Shown: in pieces, positions 31,744 through 41,105 of the stretch
How the letters are laid out: each line of letters opens with the position of its first letter
How positions within the stretch are numbered: the stretch's first letter is position 1
From: Piscinibacterium candidicorallinum
GTDB taxonomy: Bacteria; Pseudomonadota; Gammaproteobacteria; Burkholderiales; Burkholderiaceae_C
DNA length: 64,000 bases
Reading direction: 5' to 3'
NCBI RefSeq assembly: GCF_047549485.1
Contig: NZ_CP180191.1
Coordinates: 2,108,001 to 2,172,000 of the forward strand
Program-made: the position numbers and the translations under genes
Notes under the pieces: model-generated
What the model was told of the DNA's origin: nothing
The model's database searches: none
Seen by the model: the letters and a program-made list of their open reading frames with translations, nothing else

Positions 31744-33828
31744 TCAGTCGAAACGAATTCCGCCCTGCAACACGATGGTCGTCGGGTAACGACCACCACT
31801 GTCAGTGACGCTTCTGTTCGCGCCGCTCGTTCGCGCTCCATCTGAAAGCGCGATACCGCCACCGACACCCTGGAACGAGATCTGGGAGACCGGCGACGCG
31901 GCAAGCGCCTGGGCGACCGAGGTCACGGCCCCACCGCAATCTTGCACCAGGGCGAAGGAACTCAGCGGTATGGCGTAGTCCGTCGCCGCCTGGGCAGTTG
32001 GCGTCACAACACGACGCAACTGGAGGCGGCACGTCGCCCCTCCAGCGGTATAGCGCTTACCGAGATCCATCACGATCATGAAGTTGTTTGTGGCGCTACT
32101 GAACCACTCGGGGTTCTGACCGAGCTTGAAGCGAAGCGTTGTCTGGGCGCCGACTTGCACACCGGGCGTGTCAGCCGATGGGCTGAAGCCACCGACCAGA
32201 CCTGGCGCCTGGACATAGATCCCCATGTACAGATCGGCGGCGGGCGTGGCGGTCTGGTAGTAATAGAAGAAGAAGCTGTCTGCGGCAGTGCTGGAGGGAA
32301 CAAAGCCACCATCGCCCCCACAGTTCTCGGGTGCGCCGTTGCAGTTGAAGCCATCGAGATTGCTGCCGCTGAAGCCGTTGTATTCGCCGCCTTCGACGGT
32401 GCGCCGTCCGGTACCGAAGCCTGTTGAAAAGATCAGCGGGCCACTGCCGCCACCCGCAGACGCCGCGAGCAAGCTGATGGTGTCGAAGTAGTAGGCCCTG
32501 CCAGGGGGCGCATCTACCGTGCCCAGTCGCGGCAGCAGGACGATCTTGTTGTAGGTGAGCGCAGGATCGATGCCGGAGAACGTCCAGGTCAGCGTCTGCC
32601 AACCCACGACCACTTGCTCGTTGGCTTGAACATCACCGGAGTTGGCGCCGCCAGGGCCTTCAACCTTCATCACCATCGGAATGCCTGCCAGGGGCGAGTA
32701 CACCTGGGCGCTGATCGTGCGCCGAGTTGCGGTGAACGGCACCACAACATCGATGATCCCCAGCGCAAACGGCTGACCACCCGAGCGCAGCACCTTGAAG
32801 CTGTTGCCCGATCCACCGCCGGACGGGCCTACTTCGATGGCGCTGCCTTCCGCGCCTTCAAAGCCCGCCACTGGCGGCCGAATGTCGTCGAAGTTGGCCA
32901 CAATCGTGGCGCCTGTTGACGGCTCGGTCAACGTGATCGCGTCGAAGTAGTAGGCCCGGCCTGGGGGCGCATCTACCGTTCCCAGTCGCGGCAGCAGGAC
33001 AATCTTGTTGTAGGTGAGCGCAGGATCGATGCCGGAGAACGTCCAGGTCAGCGTCTGCCAACCCACGACCACTTGCTCATTGGCTTGAACATCACCAGAG
33101 TTGGCGCCGCCAGGGCCTTCAACCTTCATCACCATCGGAATGCCTGCCAGGGGCGAGAACACCTGGGCGCGGATGATCCGCCGAGTCGCCGTGAACGGTA
33201 CGGCGGTATCGATGATGCCCAGTGCAAACGGCTGACCGCCCGAGCGCAGCACCTTGAAGCTGTTGCCCGATCCGCCACCAGACGGACCGACTTCGATGGC
33301 GCTGCCCTCCGCGCCTTCGAAGCCAGCCACTGGCGGCCGAATGTCGTCGAAATTGGCCAAGACGACCGGACCGCTGGCCGGTGGCGGTGGGGGCGGCGGC
33401 GCGACCGTATTGAAAGCCTTGGTAGCAGAAACGGCAGCGTTGCCGGTTCCAGTCGCGTCCGTCACGCTGTTTGCGGGGACGGTGATCGTCACGGTGCCCG
33501 TCGCGGCGGCGTTGGGGGCCACGACAAGCGTGGCGCTGGTACCCGACAACCGGGCAAATGCTCCCTTTGTGCCGCCAGTAACCACCACGTCCTCGGTCGT
33601 GAACGATGTGCCGACGTCGCGGTTGAACGAGAACGTGAAGGTAATCGGCCCGGTGGCGACCTCGGCGCTGACGTTGTTCGTGATCGTCACCACCGGCGGC
33701 GCCGACGGAACGACGCTGTCGGGCCGCGGCGGCGGTGGCTCGCCACTGCCCCCACCGCACGCCGCCAACAAAAGCGCGAACACGGCTGCCGACAATGCGG
33801 CACGAATGTGACGGGTGGAACGTGTCAT
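31744..33828 (-). CDS. Surface lipoprotein with Ig-like domain and two binding-type repeats
   Basis: This is a 694-aa lipoprotein: lipobox LAAC at the end of ALSAAVFALLLAAC, then a Gly/Pro-rich linker. A bacterial Ig-like domain follows (PVVTITNNVSAEVATGPITF to ATKAFN), then a Pro7 linker. Next come two near-identical units of about 140 residues beginning LANFDDIRPPVAGFEGAEGS, spaced 153 residues apart. The C-terminal domain of about 200 residues has several Cys residues and ends in GGIRFD. No catalytic motif is seen; it is probably a glucan-binding surface protein. The start at 33828 follows AAGGA, and a GAAAGCGCTTTC operator lies 62 bases upstream. It sits downstream of the GH81 gene on the same strand but has its own promoter-like elements. 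Confidence 0.75.
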   Translation of the reverse strand: MTRSTRHIRAALSAAVFALLLAACGGGSGEPPPPRPDSVVPSAPPVVTITNNVSAEVATGPITFTFSFNRDVGTSFTTEDVVVTGGTKGAFARLSGTSATLVVAPNAAATGTVTITVPANSVTDATGTGNAAVSATKAFNTVAPPPPPPPASGPVVLANFDDIRPPVAGFEGAEGSAIEVGPSGGGSGNSFKVLRSGGQPFALGIIDTAVPFTATRRIIRAQVFSPLAGIPMVMKVEGPGGANSGDVQANEQVVVGWQTLTWTFSGIDPALTYNKIVLLPRLGTVDAPPGRAYYFDAITLTEPSTGATIVANFDDIRPPVAGFEGAEGSAIEVGPSGGGSGNSFKVLRSGGQPFALGIIDVVVPFTATRRTISAQVYSPLAGIPMVMKVEGPGGANSGDVQANEQVVVGWQTLTWTFSGIDPALTYNKIVLLPRLGTVDAPPGRAYYFDTISLLAASAGGGSGPLIFSTGFGTGRRTVEGGEYNGFSGSNLDGFNCNGAPENCGGDGGFVPSSTAADSFFFYYYQTATPAADLYMGIYVQAPGLVGGFSPSADTPGVQVGAQTTLRFKLGQNPEWFSSATNNFMIVMDLGKRYTAGGATCRLQLRRVVTPTAQAATDYAIPLSSFALVQDCGGAVTSVAQALAASPVSQISFQGVGGGIALSDGARTSGANRSVTDSGGRYPTTIVLQGGIRFD
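32483..32900. repeat. 459-bp-period tandem repeat, unit 1 (within the lipoprotein gene)
   Basis: About 418 bases are nearly identical to 32942-33359, with a few substitutions, mostly silent. The period of 459 bases equals 153 codons, so the repeat is in frame. Confidence 0.9.
32942..33359. repeat. 459-bp-period tandem repeat, unit 2 (within the lipoprotein gene)
   Basis: This is the second copy of the 418-base unit. The high DNA identity indicates recent duplication or gene conversion; copy number could change by recombination. Confidence 0.9.
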
Positions 33829-33889
33829 GGCAGTCTGTCCTTGGTTATAGGAATCAGGCGACTCCGGGGCATGGATGAGCGATCGCCAA

Positions 33890-33934
33890 GAAAGCGCTTT
33901 CACAAGTATGCGGACGAGGGCGCGATGTTGGCAA
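33890..33934 (-). promoter_or_regulatory. Promoter and LacI-type operator of the repeat lipoprotein gene
   Basis: The 12-bp palindrome GAAAGCGCTTTC is at 33890-33901. Upstream on the minus strand are TTGCCA (33934-33929), an 18-base spacer and CATACT (33910-33905), so the palindrome lies just past the -10 where a repressor would block transcription. Identical palindromes occur at 36527 and 48077. Confidence 0.72.
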
Positions 33935-33988
33935 GGGTTTCTTTCTTCTCGGTTTCCCGAAGGCTCTAGGGACCTCGTGGGCGCCCGT

Positions 33989-36343
33989 TCAGGAACCCGT
34001 AAACCGCGCGAGTTGGCCGGGGGCCACTGTGAGGCGCTGGCCATCACTGAAGCGGACCTCCAGGGGCACCTTGCGCGCATTGAACGCAAGGTAGGTTCGA
34101 CGACCATCCGGCCGCTGGAACACCGCGTGGAATGGCGTATCTGCTGTGATGTTGAAGTCAGGCACCCCCATCTCTTGCAGCCCCAGCATAAAACTCAGGC
34201 TGTAGCTTCGCGACGAGCCAAGCTCTACGGCGCCCCAACGATCCCAGCGCTTGAGCGCCTCATCGGGGTCGGAGAGCGCCAGGTACTTGGCAAAGATGTC
34301 TTGCCAGATGTCCTTGGGCGGTGGCGGATTGGGTTTGGTAGCGATGCGATTCCATAGCGCGGTCTCGGCGGGGAGCGTCGCCAGATTGCGCTTCACAAAC
34401 GCCGGGTCGCGCCCCAGGTAGGTGTGTGCGGTCGTGACGGGCAGGAGATTGATGCCCTTGATCTGCCGCGGATCGTCAGTCCACCATGTGTTGTGCTGAT
34501 ACATGCCGCCGAACAGGAGACTGACTTCAGCATTCCGGTACTCCGGCGCGAACACGATGCGGTGAATATCGAACCAGTAGTGATTAATGGCCTCGATCTC
34601 GCTCGTGTAGAGATAGATTCCGAGGTCGCGCAGTGACTTGTTGCCGGTGATCTCACCCCACAGGATCAAGCCGACCCACGCATTGATGGACTCCGACGAG
34701 GATTCGTTGTTGTTGCCGAACTCGCCGACGCCGATGCCGTTCGCCCAGGTGTGTGCCTCGTAGGCATCCCAGTTCCGCAGAAACGGAAAGTCTGCCCGTC
34801 CACGCTCGCTGGTGGCGATATCCGCGATCAGAAGCTCGATCATGCCACCCCATCGGTCGCGGGAAATCCACGAAGGATCTCGCAGTGCGATCTCGGCGGC
34901 AGCACGTATCCAGTAGCCGTACCAGAAGTGATGGTCGTTGATCTCGGCAACCGCGAAGAACTCGTCGGGATAGATCGAGACGAGGCCCATCGCCTCATCG
35001 CGTTGTACGTAGCCTCGGCTACTTTCGCCGCCCAGCCACTCTTCCATACGCTTCTTCGTCATCTCGATCAAGCGATCGCGCCGCAGCAAGTCACCTTGCT
35101 GCTCAAAGCGCTCGGCGAGCTTTATGGTTCGCAGCAACCCCTTGCCAGCCCAATAGGCGCTGCGCCCTTCGCGCTGCAGTTCCCGCCCAGCGGTAGAGAA
35201 GTCCTTATCCATGACATCCTGCAGTTGCGCAAGACGCGCGGCCTCCTTGATGGGTGGCCAGTAGGGCACAAATCCGTTGTAACGCTTGCTCACCGTGAAC
35301 TGGGACGCCGCCAGCAGGCGCAGCGGGCCGCGCACGGTCGCGAATGTTGGTCCGAGCCTGCTCTCGACGGACGTATTGCGGAACCATTGATGCGGATACA
35401 GGCCGAGGAGTGGTCCGTTATCCGGACCCTCCATGACCTGCGTGGTCGCAGAAAAGGTGGTCTCCACGCGGCTCGCTGCCTCGTCATAGCGCCAGTCCAC
35501 TCGGGTTCGAGTGATGAACGCATAGGCATGGCGCGTGAACAGCGCGAGCGTCTCTGATTTGTCGTCGGGCAGACCCGCCACAGACAGATAGCCCTTGCCT
35601 GCCGGAAGCCGGGCGATCCACTCGGTCGGCGACACCGGGTCCCACGCAACACCGGTTGGTCCAAACATCGCGTAGACCTTGCTTCCAACCCGCACAGCAA
35701 GTACTCGAGGGTCTGCACCTGAATGCAGCCGCTCGCCACCAGCAGGAAGTCGGATGCGCAAGTCACCGCGGCTGACTCGCATCGACGCGAAGGGGTGCCC
35801 GCGCGCGACGGTCGTGAGCATGGTGTCCGACCCGCGCGCCATCGAGATATCGATCGACCAGTCATCTGCATTGGCCAACAGGGCTCGACCGGGCTCAAAG
35901 GCGATCGGGCTGATCAGGAGCGGATCACGATGCGGGTAGCGGATTTCTACGTCCTGACGAATGCTGGTCACTGCCTCTTTGGTGGGCAATGCAAACTCAA
36001 GCCCGCCGGGGACGGCCTTCACAGTGATCGGCTGAACAAAGATGGCTTCGGGCTTGGCGCTGAATGCCAGTGTTGAATACCACTGGTTGGTCGGCGCCGC
36101 GCGTTTGAGCATGCTCTCGGTGCGGAACGGCGCGCGCGGCACCGCCTTGTCACTCCCCTTTGGCGCCAAGAAGTAGGCACCATCCCCGAGCTTCACGCTC
36201 TGGGCGAACACTGGCGCCGAAAGCAGCGCCATGGCTGCCATCAAGAGCCAGACCCGCGCAGCCATGCGCGAAGACTTCGAAAACGTGAATGCAATCGACA
36301 TGCGCTCTAAACCAGCGTTGCCGAGGACGTTGAAATCGGTCAT
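33989..36343 (-). CDS. GH81 endo-beta-1,3-glucanase, exported
   Basis: This 784-aa enzyme of glycoside hydrolase family 81 hydrolyses internal beta-1,3-glucan linkages. Family features are the N-terminal beta-sandwich opening (APTNQWYSTLAF), KRYNGFVPYWPP, and the two catalytic-region motifs NDHHFWYGYW and NNNESSSESIN. A signal peptide core (VWLLMAAMALLSAPVFAQ) lies at about residues 32-49. The start at 36343 follows GGGGAGTG; a later ATG at 36301 is possible and would shorten the long n-region. It is divergent from the barrel-GH17-GH30 operon across a region with a GAAAGCGCTTTC operator. It likely starts the degradation of laminarin-type polymer outside the cytoplasm. Confidence 0.92.
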   Translation of the reverse strand: MTDFNVLGNAGLERMSIAFTFSKSSRMAARVWLLMAAMALLSAPVFAQSVKLGDGAYFLAPKGSDKAVPRAPFRTESMLKRAAPTNQWYSTLAFSAKPEAIFVQPITVKAVPGGLEFALPTKEAVTSIRQDVEIRYPHRDPLLISPIAFEPGRALLANADDWSIDISMARGSDTMLTTVARGHPFASMRVSRGDLRIRLPAGGERLHSGADPRVLAVRVGSKVYAMFGPTGVAWDPVSPTEWIARLPAGKGYLSVAGLPDDKSETLALFTRHAYAFITRTRVDWRYDEAASRVETTFSATTQVMEGPDNGPLLGLYPHQWFRNTSVESRLGPTFATVRGPLRLLAASQFTVSKRYNGFVPYWPPIKEAARLAQLQDVMDKDFSTAGRELQREGRSAYWAGKGLLRTIKLAERFEQQGDLLRRDRLIEMTKKRMEEWLGGESSRGYVQRDEAMGLVSIYPDEFFAVAEINDHHFWYGYWIRAAAEIALRDPSWISRDRWGGMIELLIADIATSERGRADFPFLRNWDAYEAHTWANGIGVGEFGNNNESSSESINAWVGLILWGEITGNKSLRDLGIYLYTSEIEAINHYWFDIHRIVFAPEYRNAEVSLLFGGMYQHNTWWTDDPRQIKGINLLPVTTAHTYLGRDPAFVKRNLATLPAETALWNRIATKPNPPPPKDIWQDIFAKYLALSDPDEALKRWDRWGAVELGSSRSYSLSFMLGLQEMGVPDFNITADTPFHAVFQRPDGRRTYLAFNARKVPLEVRFSDGQRLTVAPGQLARFTGS

Positions 36344-36489
36344 CACTCCCCTTCCCGGGTGCGGCGCGTGCAAGCTCGCTCTCGGTCAGGTCGGTTGCAC
36401 GATGAGGTCGCTCGGTCTGGAATCGACGATCAAAGGCCCGCCGGCGCTCCTGCGTGAGGCGCGAGGGTAAACACGCAGACTTGGCAGCG

Positions 36490-36538
36490 TTGACGCCACC
36501 CCGTGACGGCCCTTATTGTATTTCTTGAAAGCGCTTTC
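36490..36538 (+). promoter_or_regulatory. Promoter and LacI-type operator of the barrel-GH17-GH30-glk-MFS operon
   Basis: TTGACG (36490-36495), an 18-base spacer and TATTGT (36514-36519) are followed by the palindrome GAAAGCGCTTTC at 36527-36538, covering the expected start of transcription. The palindrome is 57 bases before the first gene and could also affect the divergent GH81 gene. Confidence 0.72.
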
Positions 36539-36594
36539 TCCGCAAGCCCCTGCGCCTTCACAACAACCTCACTCAGCCGGAGGCTGCCGAATCC

Positions 36595-37941
36595 ATGCAG
36601 CAGAAAACACATCGCTCCACGGGCTCCGACACCCGCGCTGCCACCCCACCTCGCCGCTCTCTCTTGACTCTTGCGCTTTGCGTTGCGGGACTCGGTACCG
36701 CAACGAGTGCGCATGCTTTCGAGTGGGGAAATTTCAGCCTCACAGGATTCGCCAAGGCGACGGTGAGTCGCGCAAGCAACGGCTGCGACAACTGTCAGCG
36801 CGAGCCGGATGCGTCAAGGCAATTCATCTGGGCAGACGACATTGTTTTCGGCAGAGAGTTCGGCGCTCTGACGTCGGACAGCTGGCAGATTCAACCGGTT
36901 ATCGGCGCAAAGCTCGACCTACCACAGGGATTCAAGGCGTCCGCCACCTACTCGCAGCGCTATCGCGACGGAAGAGCGGACTTGCCAGGGGTGGTCTATG
37001 AGCGCAGCGCGACGCTCAAGCACGAGTACTACGGCTCGCTGACGATCGGCAACTTCCCTTCACGCGCATGGAACCGCTCCGACTTTCCCTACGCATCCGA
37101 CATCGGCCAGACAGCCTTCAGCGATTCGGGCGCCGCCTATGGCATTTTGACAAAGGCGGTCAGATACACATCGCGCGAACTGTTTGTCGCCGACGGGAAC
37201 CTGGTGCTTGAAGCGACATACGACCAGGGCGATACCGACTTCAAGCGAAACAAGCCTGCACTCTACGAGCTGTGGGCCCTGTGGGGTCGCGGCCCACTAG
37301 TCGTGGAGGCCGTGGCTCAGTCCGGCAAGAACGGGCCTGCGGGCTCGTTCGCCAAGGCGGGCTTCACAGGCCTGACGCCGTTCCCTCAGCGGGACGACAA
37401 GCAACTCGGCGGCAACAGGCAGAGCAGCTTTCTTGTACTGGGCAAGTACCAGATCGGCACTGCCTACGAAGTATCCGGCGGTCTGCGCTTCAACCGGTGG
37501 AGCGGTGCGTATGCGGTGCAGTTGACTCAAGGCGCGCAAGCGCAGTGGAACAACCCGTTCAACGTGAACTGGAACGGGTTTGACGCCAACGGCGTCCCCA
37601 ACCCGGGCTACTCGGCGCGTTCCACCGACATGATGCTAGGGCTTCGGAAGTACGTGAACCCGAAGGTTGTCGCATATAGCGGCCTGACCTACCTAGGTAA
37701 GGCCAGCACGGCCAATCCCAGTGAGCGTGGCCAGAGCAACACGGCACTGTTCGCAACCCTCGGAGGTCGGTACACGATCGGAGACGGACTGAGCGTCTCG
37801 GCGTCGGTCAACGGCGTCTGGTACGGCCGCAAGGGTTTGGCACCTCTGAGCATGCCGGCCCACAACGCGTTTTCGAATATCGACTCCCGCATTGCCCAGC
37901 GGGGCAACTGGCTTGCGGCAGAAGTCAATTACCGGTTCTGA
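36595..37941 (+). CDS. Outer-membrane beta-barrel (porin-like) protein of the glucan locus
   Basis: This 448-aa protein starts with a signal peptide (SLLTLALCVAGLGTATSAHA, cleaved before FEWGNF). The rest is made of alternating amphipathic strands with Tyr/Trp-rich edges and a terminal strand ending in Phe (NWLAAEVNYRF), the hallmark of barrel proteins assembled by BAM. It resembles DUF1302-type barrels in layout, but I cannot assign the family firmly. As first gene of the operon it is the likely channel for glucan oligosaccharides; no TonB-dependent receptor is present in this locus. Confidence 0.75.
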   Translation: MQQKTHRSTGSDTRAATPPRRSLLTLALCVAGLGTATSAHAFEWGNFSLTGFAKATVSRASNGCDNCQREPDASRQFIWADDIVFGREFGALTSDSWQIQPVIGAKLDLPQGFKASATYSQRYRDGRADLPGVVYERSATLKHEYYGSLTIGNFPSRAWNRSDFPYASDIGQTAFSDSGAAYGILTKAVRYTSRELFVADGNLVLEATYDQGDTDFKRNKPALYELWALWGRGPLVVEAVAQSGKNGPAGSFAKAGFTGLTPFPQRDDKQLGGNRQSSFLVLGKYQIGTAYEVSGGLRFNRWSGAYAVQLTQGAQAQWNNPFNVNWNGFDANGVPNPGYSARSTDMMLGLRKYVNPKVVAYSGLTYLGKASTANPSERGQSNTALFATLGGRYTIGDGLSVSASVNGVWYGRKGLAPLSMPAHNAFSNIDSRIAQRGNWLAAEVNYRF

Positions 37942-37956
37942 ATCGAGAGGCTCACA

Positions 37957-39714
37957 ATGAACTCCAACTGGCTTCCAGCGCTGACGCGCGCCATGCCCCG
38001 CACTCTTGCTGTCAGCCTCGGCGTGTCGCTGCTGGCACTTGCATCTGGCTGCGGCGGAGGCGGCAGCGGTGGCTACACGCCTCTCGCCGTCTCGCAAAGT
38101 GCCGAACGACGCGAACTCCCCGAAGCACTGATCACCCGGGCGGCCATCAACTACTCGCCGTACCGCACATCGCGCAGCCCCGCGGATCTCGCCGGCGAGA
38201 TCATCACGCCGGCAAACGTGCTCCAGGATCTCCGTCTGATCCAAGCCACCGGCATCGGCACCATCCGCCTGTTCAGCAGCCGTGCCTTCGCTGAAACCGT
38301 CCTCCAGGTGATCCGCGACAACAATCTCGACCTCAAGGTCCAGCTCGGCGCGTTCCTGAACGCAGCGCGCACGGCAGCTGCCGAAGCCGAGAACCAGGCC
38401 GAACTCGACACGTGCATTCGCCTGGCCAATTCCTACCGAGATATCGTCCTTACCGTCAGCGTCGGCAATGAAAAGCTGGTGGAGTGGTCTCCGACCCGCA
38501 TGGAACCGGCGGTGGTCGCCGCCTACCTGCGCAAGGTTCGCAGTGCTGTTCGCCAGCCGGTAACCACGAACGACAACTGGCTCATGTGGTCTCGTGTTCC
38601 GCGCGAGGTCGCTGAAACCGTCGACTTCGCCGCGGTCCACGTATACCCATTCCTCGACACGTTCTACGACCCCAGCAAGTATGACTGGCGCCAAAAAACT
38701 GTACCGGAGCCACAGCGCGCGCAGGCCATGATCGATGCGACGATCGTCGAGGCGAAGAAGCAGTTCAACGACGCACGTGCCGGCCTGGCAAAGCTGGGCC
38801 TGAGCAGTATTCCAATGGTCATCGGCGAAACGGGCTGGGCCGCCGTCGACACCAATGGTGGACCGAACCTGGCATTCCGTGCGCACCCGGTGAACCAAAA
38901 GATGTACTTCGACGCGCTACAGGTCTGGGCACAGCAAGGTCGTCGCGATGCACAGGGGCCCAAGGCAATCTTCTTCTTCCAGGCTTTCGATGAACCTTGG
39001 AAGCAGGGTGACGACGGGTGGGGTCTGTTCAACGCCCAGCGGCAGGCTCGCTACACGATCCAATCGCTCGGCACATGCGGCGTCACCTGGACCTGCGAAC
39101 CCGGCACCTACACCGCGGCAGACGCCGTGAAGTGGGTTCCTCCGACACTGCAGTCACCTGTCACTTCGAACCGGTACACCCTGTACGCGGACACCCCGAC
39201 CCCCGGAGAAGATCGCGCGACAGGGCTGCGCTGGGATCCGTTTGTCGCCACCGGCTATCGCGATAGTTCGGCAGGGCCTGCCTCGGCGGACGGTGGGGTT
39301 CATCTCGAGATCTCCCCGAACCCAGCCGACTTTGGTTGGGGACTATTCCACTACTCGGACCGCGGCGTGCTGGCGAATCTGAGCAACTTCTCAGGCGGCC
39401 GCCTGAACTTCCAGGTGCGCAGCGACGGATACCCCGGCAAGATCGAAATCGGGATCAGCACTGACAGTGAAGACCGCGATATCCATGAGGCCTTCCTGCA
39501 AGTTGCCCCGGGACAGTACGGCTACTGCAACAGCAACAACTGGTGCAGCGTGTCCATTCCGGTATCGGCTTTCCTTGCAGCGAATCCGAAGCTCGATCTC
39601 CGCTACGTGAACTTCCGGTTCATCGTCGCCGACCGCTTCAGCTTCACTGACAAGCCCCTCAACTTGACGGGCTTGCCGGTGGTGCGGATCGATAACCTGC
39701 ACTGGTCCCGATGA
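37957..39714 (+). CDS. GH17-type beta-1,3-glucanase lipoprotein with C-terminal binding domain
   Basis: This 585-aa protein has a lipoprotein signal ending SLLALASGC followed by a Gly/Ser linker. The GH17 barrel spans residues about 60-390, with acid/base Glu172 in VGNEKL and nucleophile Glu291 in GETGW. A C-terminal beta-sandwich (about 415-585, opening RYTLYADTPTPGEDRATGLR in part) resembles the galactose-binding-like domains attached to such enzymes. It should release short oligosaccharides from beta-1,3-glucan at the cell surface or in the periplasm. It overlaps the GH30 gene by ATGA and follows the barrel gene by 15 bases. Confidence 0.88.
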   Translation: MNSNWLPALTRAMPRTLAVSLGVSLLALASGCGGGGSGGYTPLAVSQSAERRELPEALITRAAINYSPYRTSRSPADLAGEIITPANVLQDLRLIQATGIGTIRLFSSRAFAETVLQVIRDNNLDLKVQLGAFLNAARTAAAEAENQAELDTCIRLANSYRDIVLTVSVGNEKLVEWSPTRMEPAVVAAYLRKVRSAVRQPVTTNDNWLMWSRVPREVAETVDFAAVHVYPFLDTFYDPSKYDWRQKTVPEPQRAQAMIDATIVEAKKQFNDARAGLAKLGLSSIPMVIGETGWAAVDTNGGPNLAFRAHPVNQKMYFDALQVWAQQGRRDAQGPKAIFFFQAFDEPWKQGDDGWGLFNAQRQARYTIQSLGTCGVTWTCEPGTYTAADAVKWVPPTLQSPVTSNRYTLYADTPTPGEDRATGLRWDPFVATGYRDSSAGPASADGGVHLEISPNPADFGWGLFHYSDRGVLANLSNFSGGRLNFQVRSDGYPGKIEIGISTDSEDRDIHEAFLQVAPGQYGYCNSNNWCSVSIPVSAFLAANPKLDLRYVNFRFIVADRFSFTDKPLNLTGLPVVRIDNLHWSR

Positions 39715-41105
39715 GCAGCTCGATCTCCTGCGCGCCGGCGCCGCTGCACTGGGTGCTGAGCGCAAGAGATGAGCGGCACGGGCAGATTGCACGGCTGTCA
39801 CCGCAGCCTGCGTTGATGCCTAGTGTCGATCCGCAGGCTCATGCGAGTGCCCCTGCACGCATGTGGGTCGACAGCACAAGGCGCTTCCAGAAGGTGCTCG
39901 GCTTTGGCGGCGCCTTCACCGAGGCAGCAGCAAGCACATGGCTCAAGCTATCGGCCGCCCAGCAGGAACATCTCCTGCGCGAATACTTTGATGCTGACAG
40001 GGGCCATGGATACACGATGTGCCGTGTACACATGAACAGCTGCGACTTCGCTCTGGGCAACTATGCGCACGCCGAGCGGGAGGGTGACTTTGCTCTAGAG
40101 AGCTTCAGCATCGAACGCGATCGCCGGGCGTTGCTGCCGATGATTCTGGCAGCGCAACGCGTGGCGGGACGCCCGATTCGACTCCTGATGTCCCCATGGA
40201 GTCCACCGGCCTGGATGAAGACGACAGGCCAGATGAACCATGGTGGTCGGCTTCGACCAGAGTGCCGAGCCGCTTGGGCACAGTGCTTCGTACGCTTCAT
40301 CCGCGAGTACGAAGCTGCAGGCGTGCCGATCTGGGGCGTTTCGGTGCAAAACGAGCCGGAGGCCAATCAACGCTGGGATTCCTGCCTATACACCGCAGAG
40401 GAAGAGCGCGACTTCGTGCGCGACCACCTCGGACCCGCGCTACACGAAGCGGGACTCGCGCACATCTGCATTGTCATCTGGGATCACAACCGGGACGCCA
40501 TGGTCGAGCGTGCCAGCGTCGTGTACGGCGATGCTGGTGCGTCCAGGTATGTCTGGGGTACCGGCTTCCACTGGTACATGGAGAATCATTTCGACCACGT
40601 ACAGCTTGTTCACGATGCGTGGCCTGACAAGCAGCTGCTTTTCACCGAGGGCTGCCAGGAAGGCGGGCCTCACTGGGGTCGCTGGGAGCTGGCCGAGCGT
40701 TACGCGCGTTCGATCATCAATGATCTGAATCGCTGGACCGTGGGATGGATCGACTGGAATCTGCTGCTCGATGAGCAGGGGGGGCCCAATCATGTCGGGA
40801 ACTTCTGCAGTGCCCCCTACCTCGCGGTGCCCGCAGAAGACGGGTTACATGCGCAGAGCTCCTTTGCGGCGCTTGGGCACTTCTCTCGCTACGTGCAGCC
40901 GGATGCAGAGCGTGTTCTGGTCGCTGCAACACGCGAAGCACTGGAGTGCACCGCCTTCCTCAATCCGAACGGCAATCTGGTCGTGATCGCCTTGAATCGT
41001 AGTGATCACGACATGAGCTTCTCGCTCACGATGGACGGAGCAACCTACGCCGCTGAACTACCCGCACACGCCATCGGGACCTACTTTCGCGGAAACGAAC
41101 CATGA
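39711..41105 (+). CDS. GH30-family beta-glucosidase/beta-1,6-glucanase, no signal peptide
   Basis: This 464-aa enzyme of glycoside hydrolase family 30 has acid/base Glu215 in SVQNEPEA and nucleophile Glu313 in LFTEGCQEG. Other family features are FGGAFTEAAA and LMSPWSPPAWMKT. The small beta-sandwich domain is at the C terminus (to residue 464). The N terminus has no signal peptide, so the enzyme should act in the cytoplasm. Laminarin carries beta-1,6 branches, and GH30 members cleave such links, which would make this the debranching enzyme. It is translationally coupled to both neighbours (ATGA overlaps). Confidence 0.88.
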   Translation: MSSSISCAPAPLHWVLSARDERHGQIARLSPQPALMPSVDPQAHASAPARMWVDSTRRFQKVLGFGGAFTEAAASTWLKLSAAQQEHLLREYFDADRGHGYTMCRVHMNSCDFALGNYAHAEREGDFALESFSIERDRRALLPMILAAQRVAGRPIRLLMSPWSPPAWMKTTGQMNHGGRLRPECRAAWAQCFVRFIREYEAAGVPIWGVSVQNEPEANQRWDSCLYTAEEERDFVRDHLGPALHEAGLAHICIVIWDHNRDAMVERASVVYGDAGASRYVWGTGFHWYMENHFDHVQLVHDAWPDKQLLFTEGCQEGGPHWGRWELAERYARSIINDLNRWTVGWIDWNLLLDEQGGPNHVGNFCSAPYLAVPAEDGLHAQSSFAALGHFSRYVQPDAERVLVAATREALECTAFLNPNGNLVVIALNRSDHDMSFSLTMDGATYAAELPAHAIGTYFRGNEP

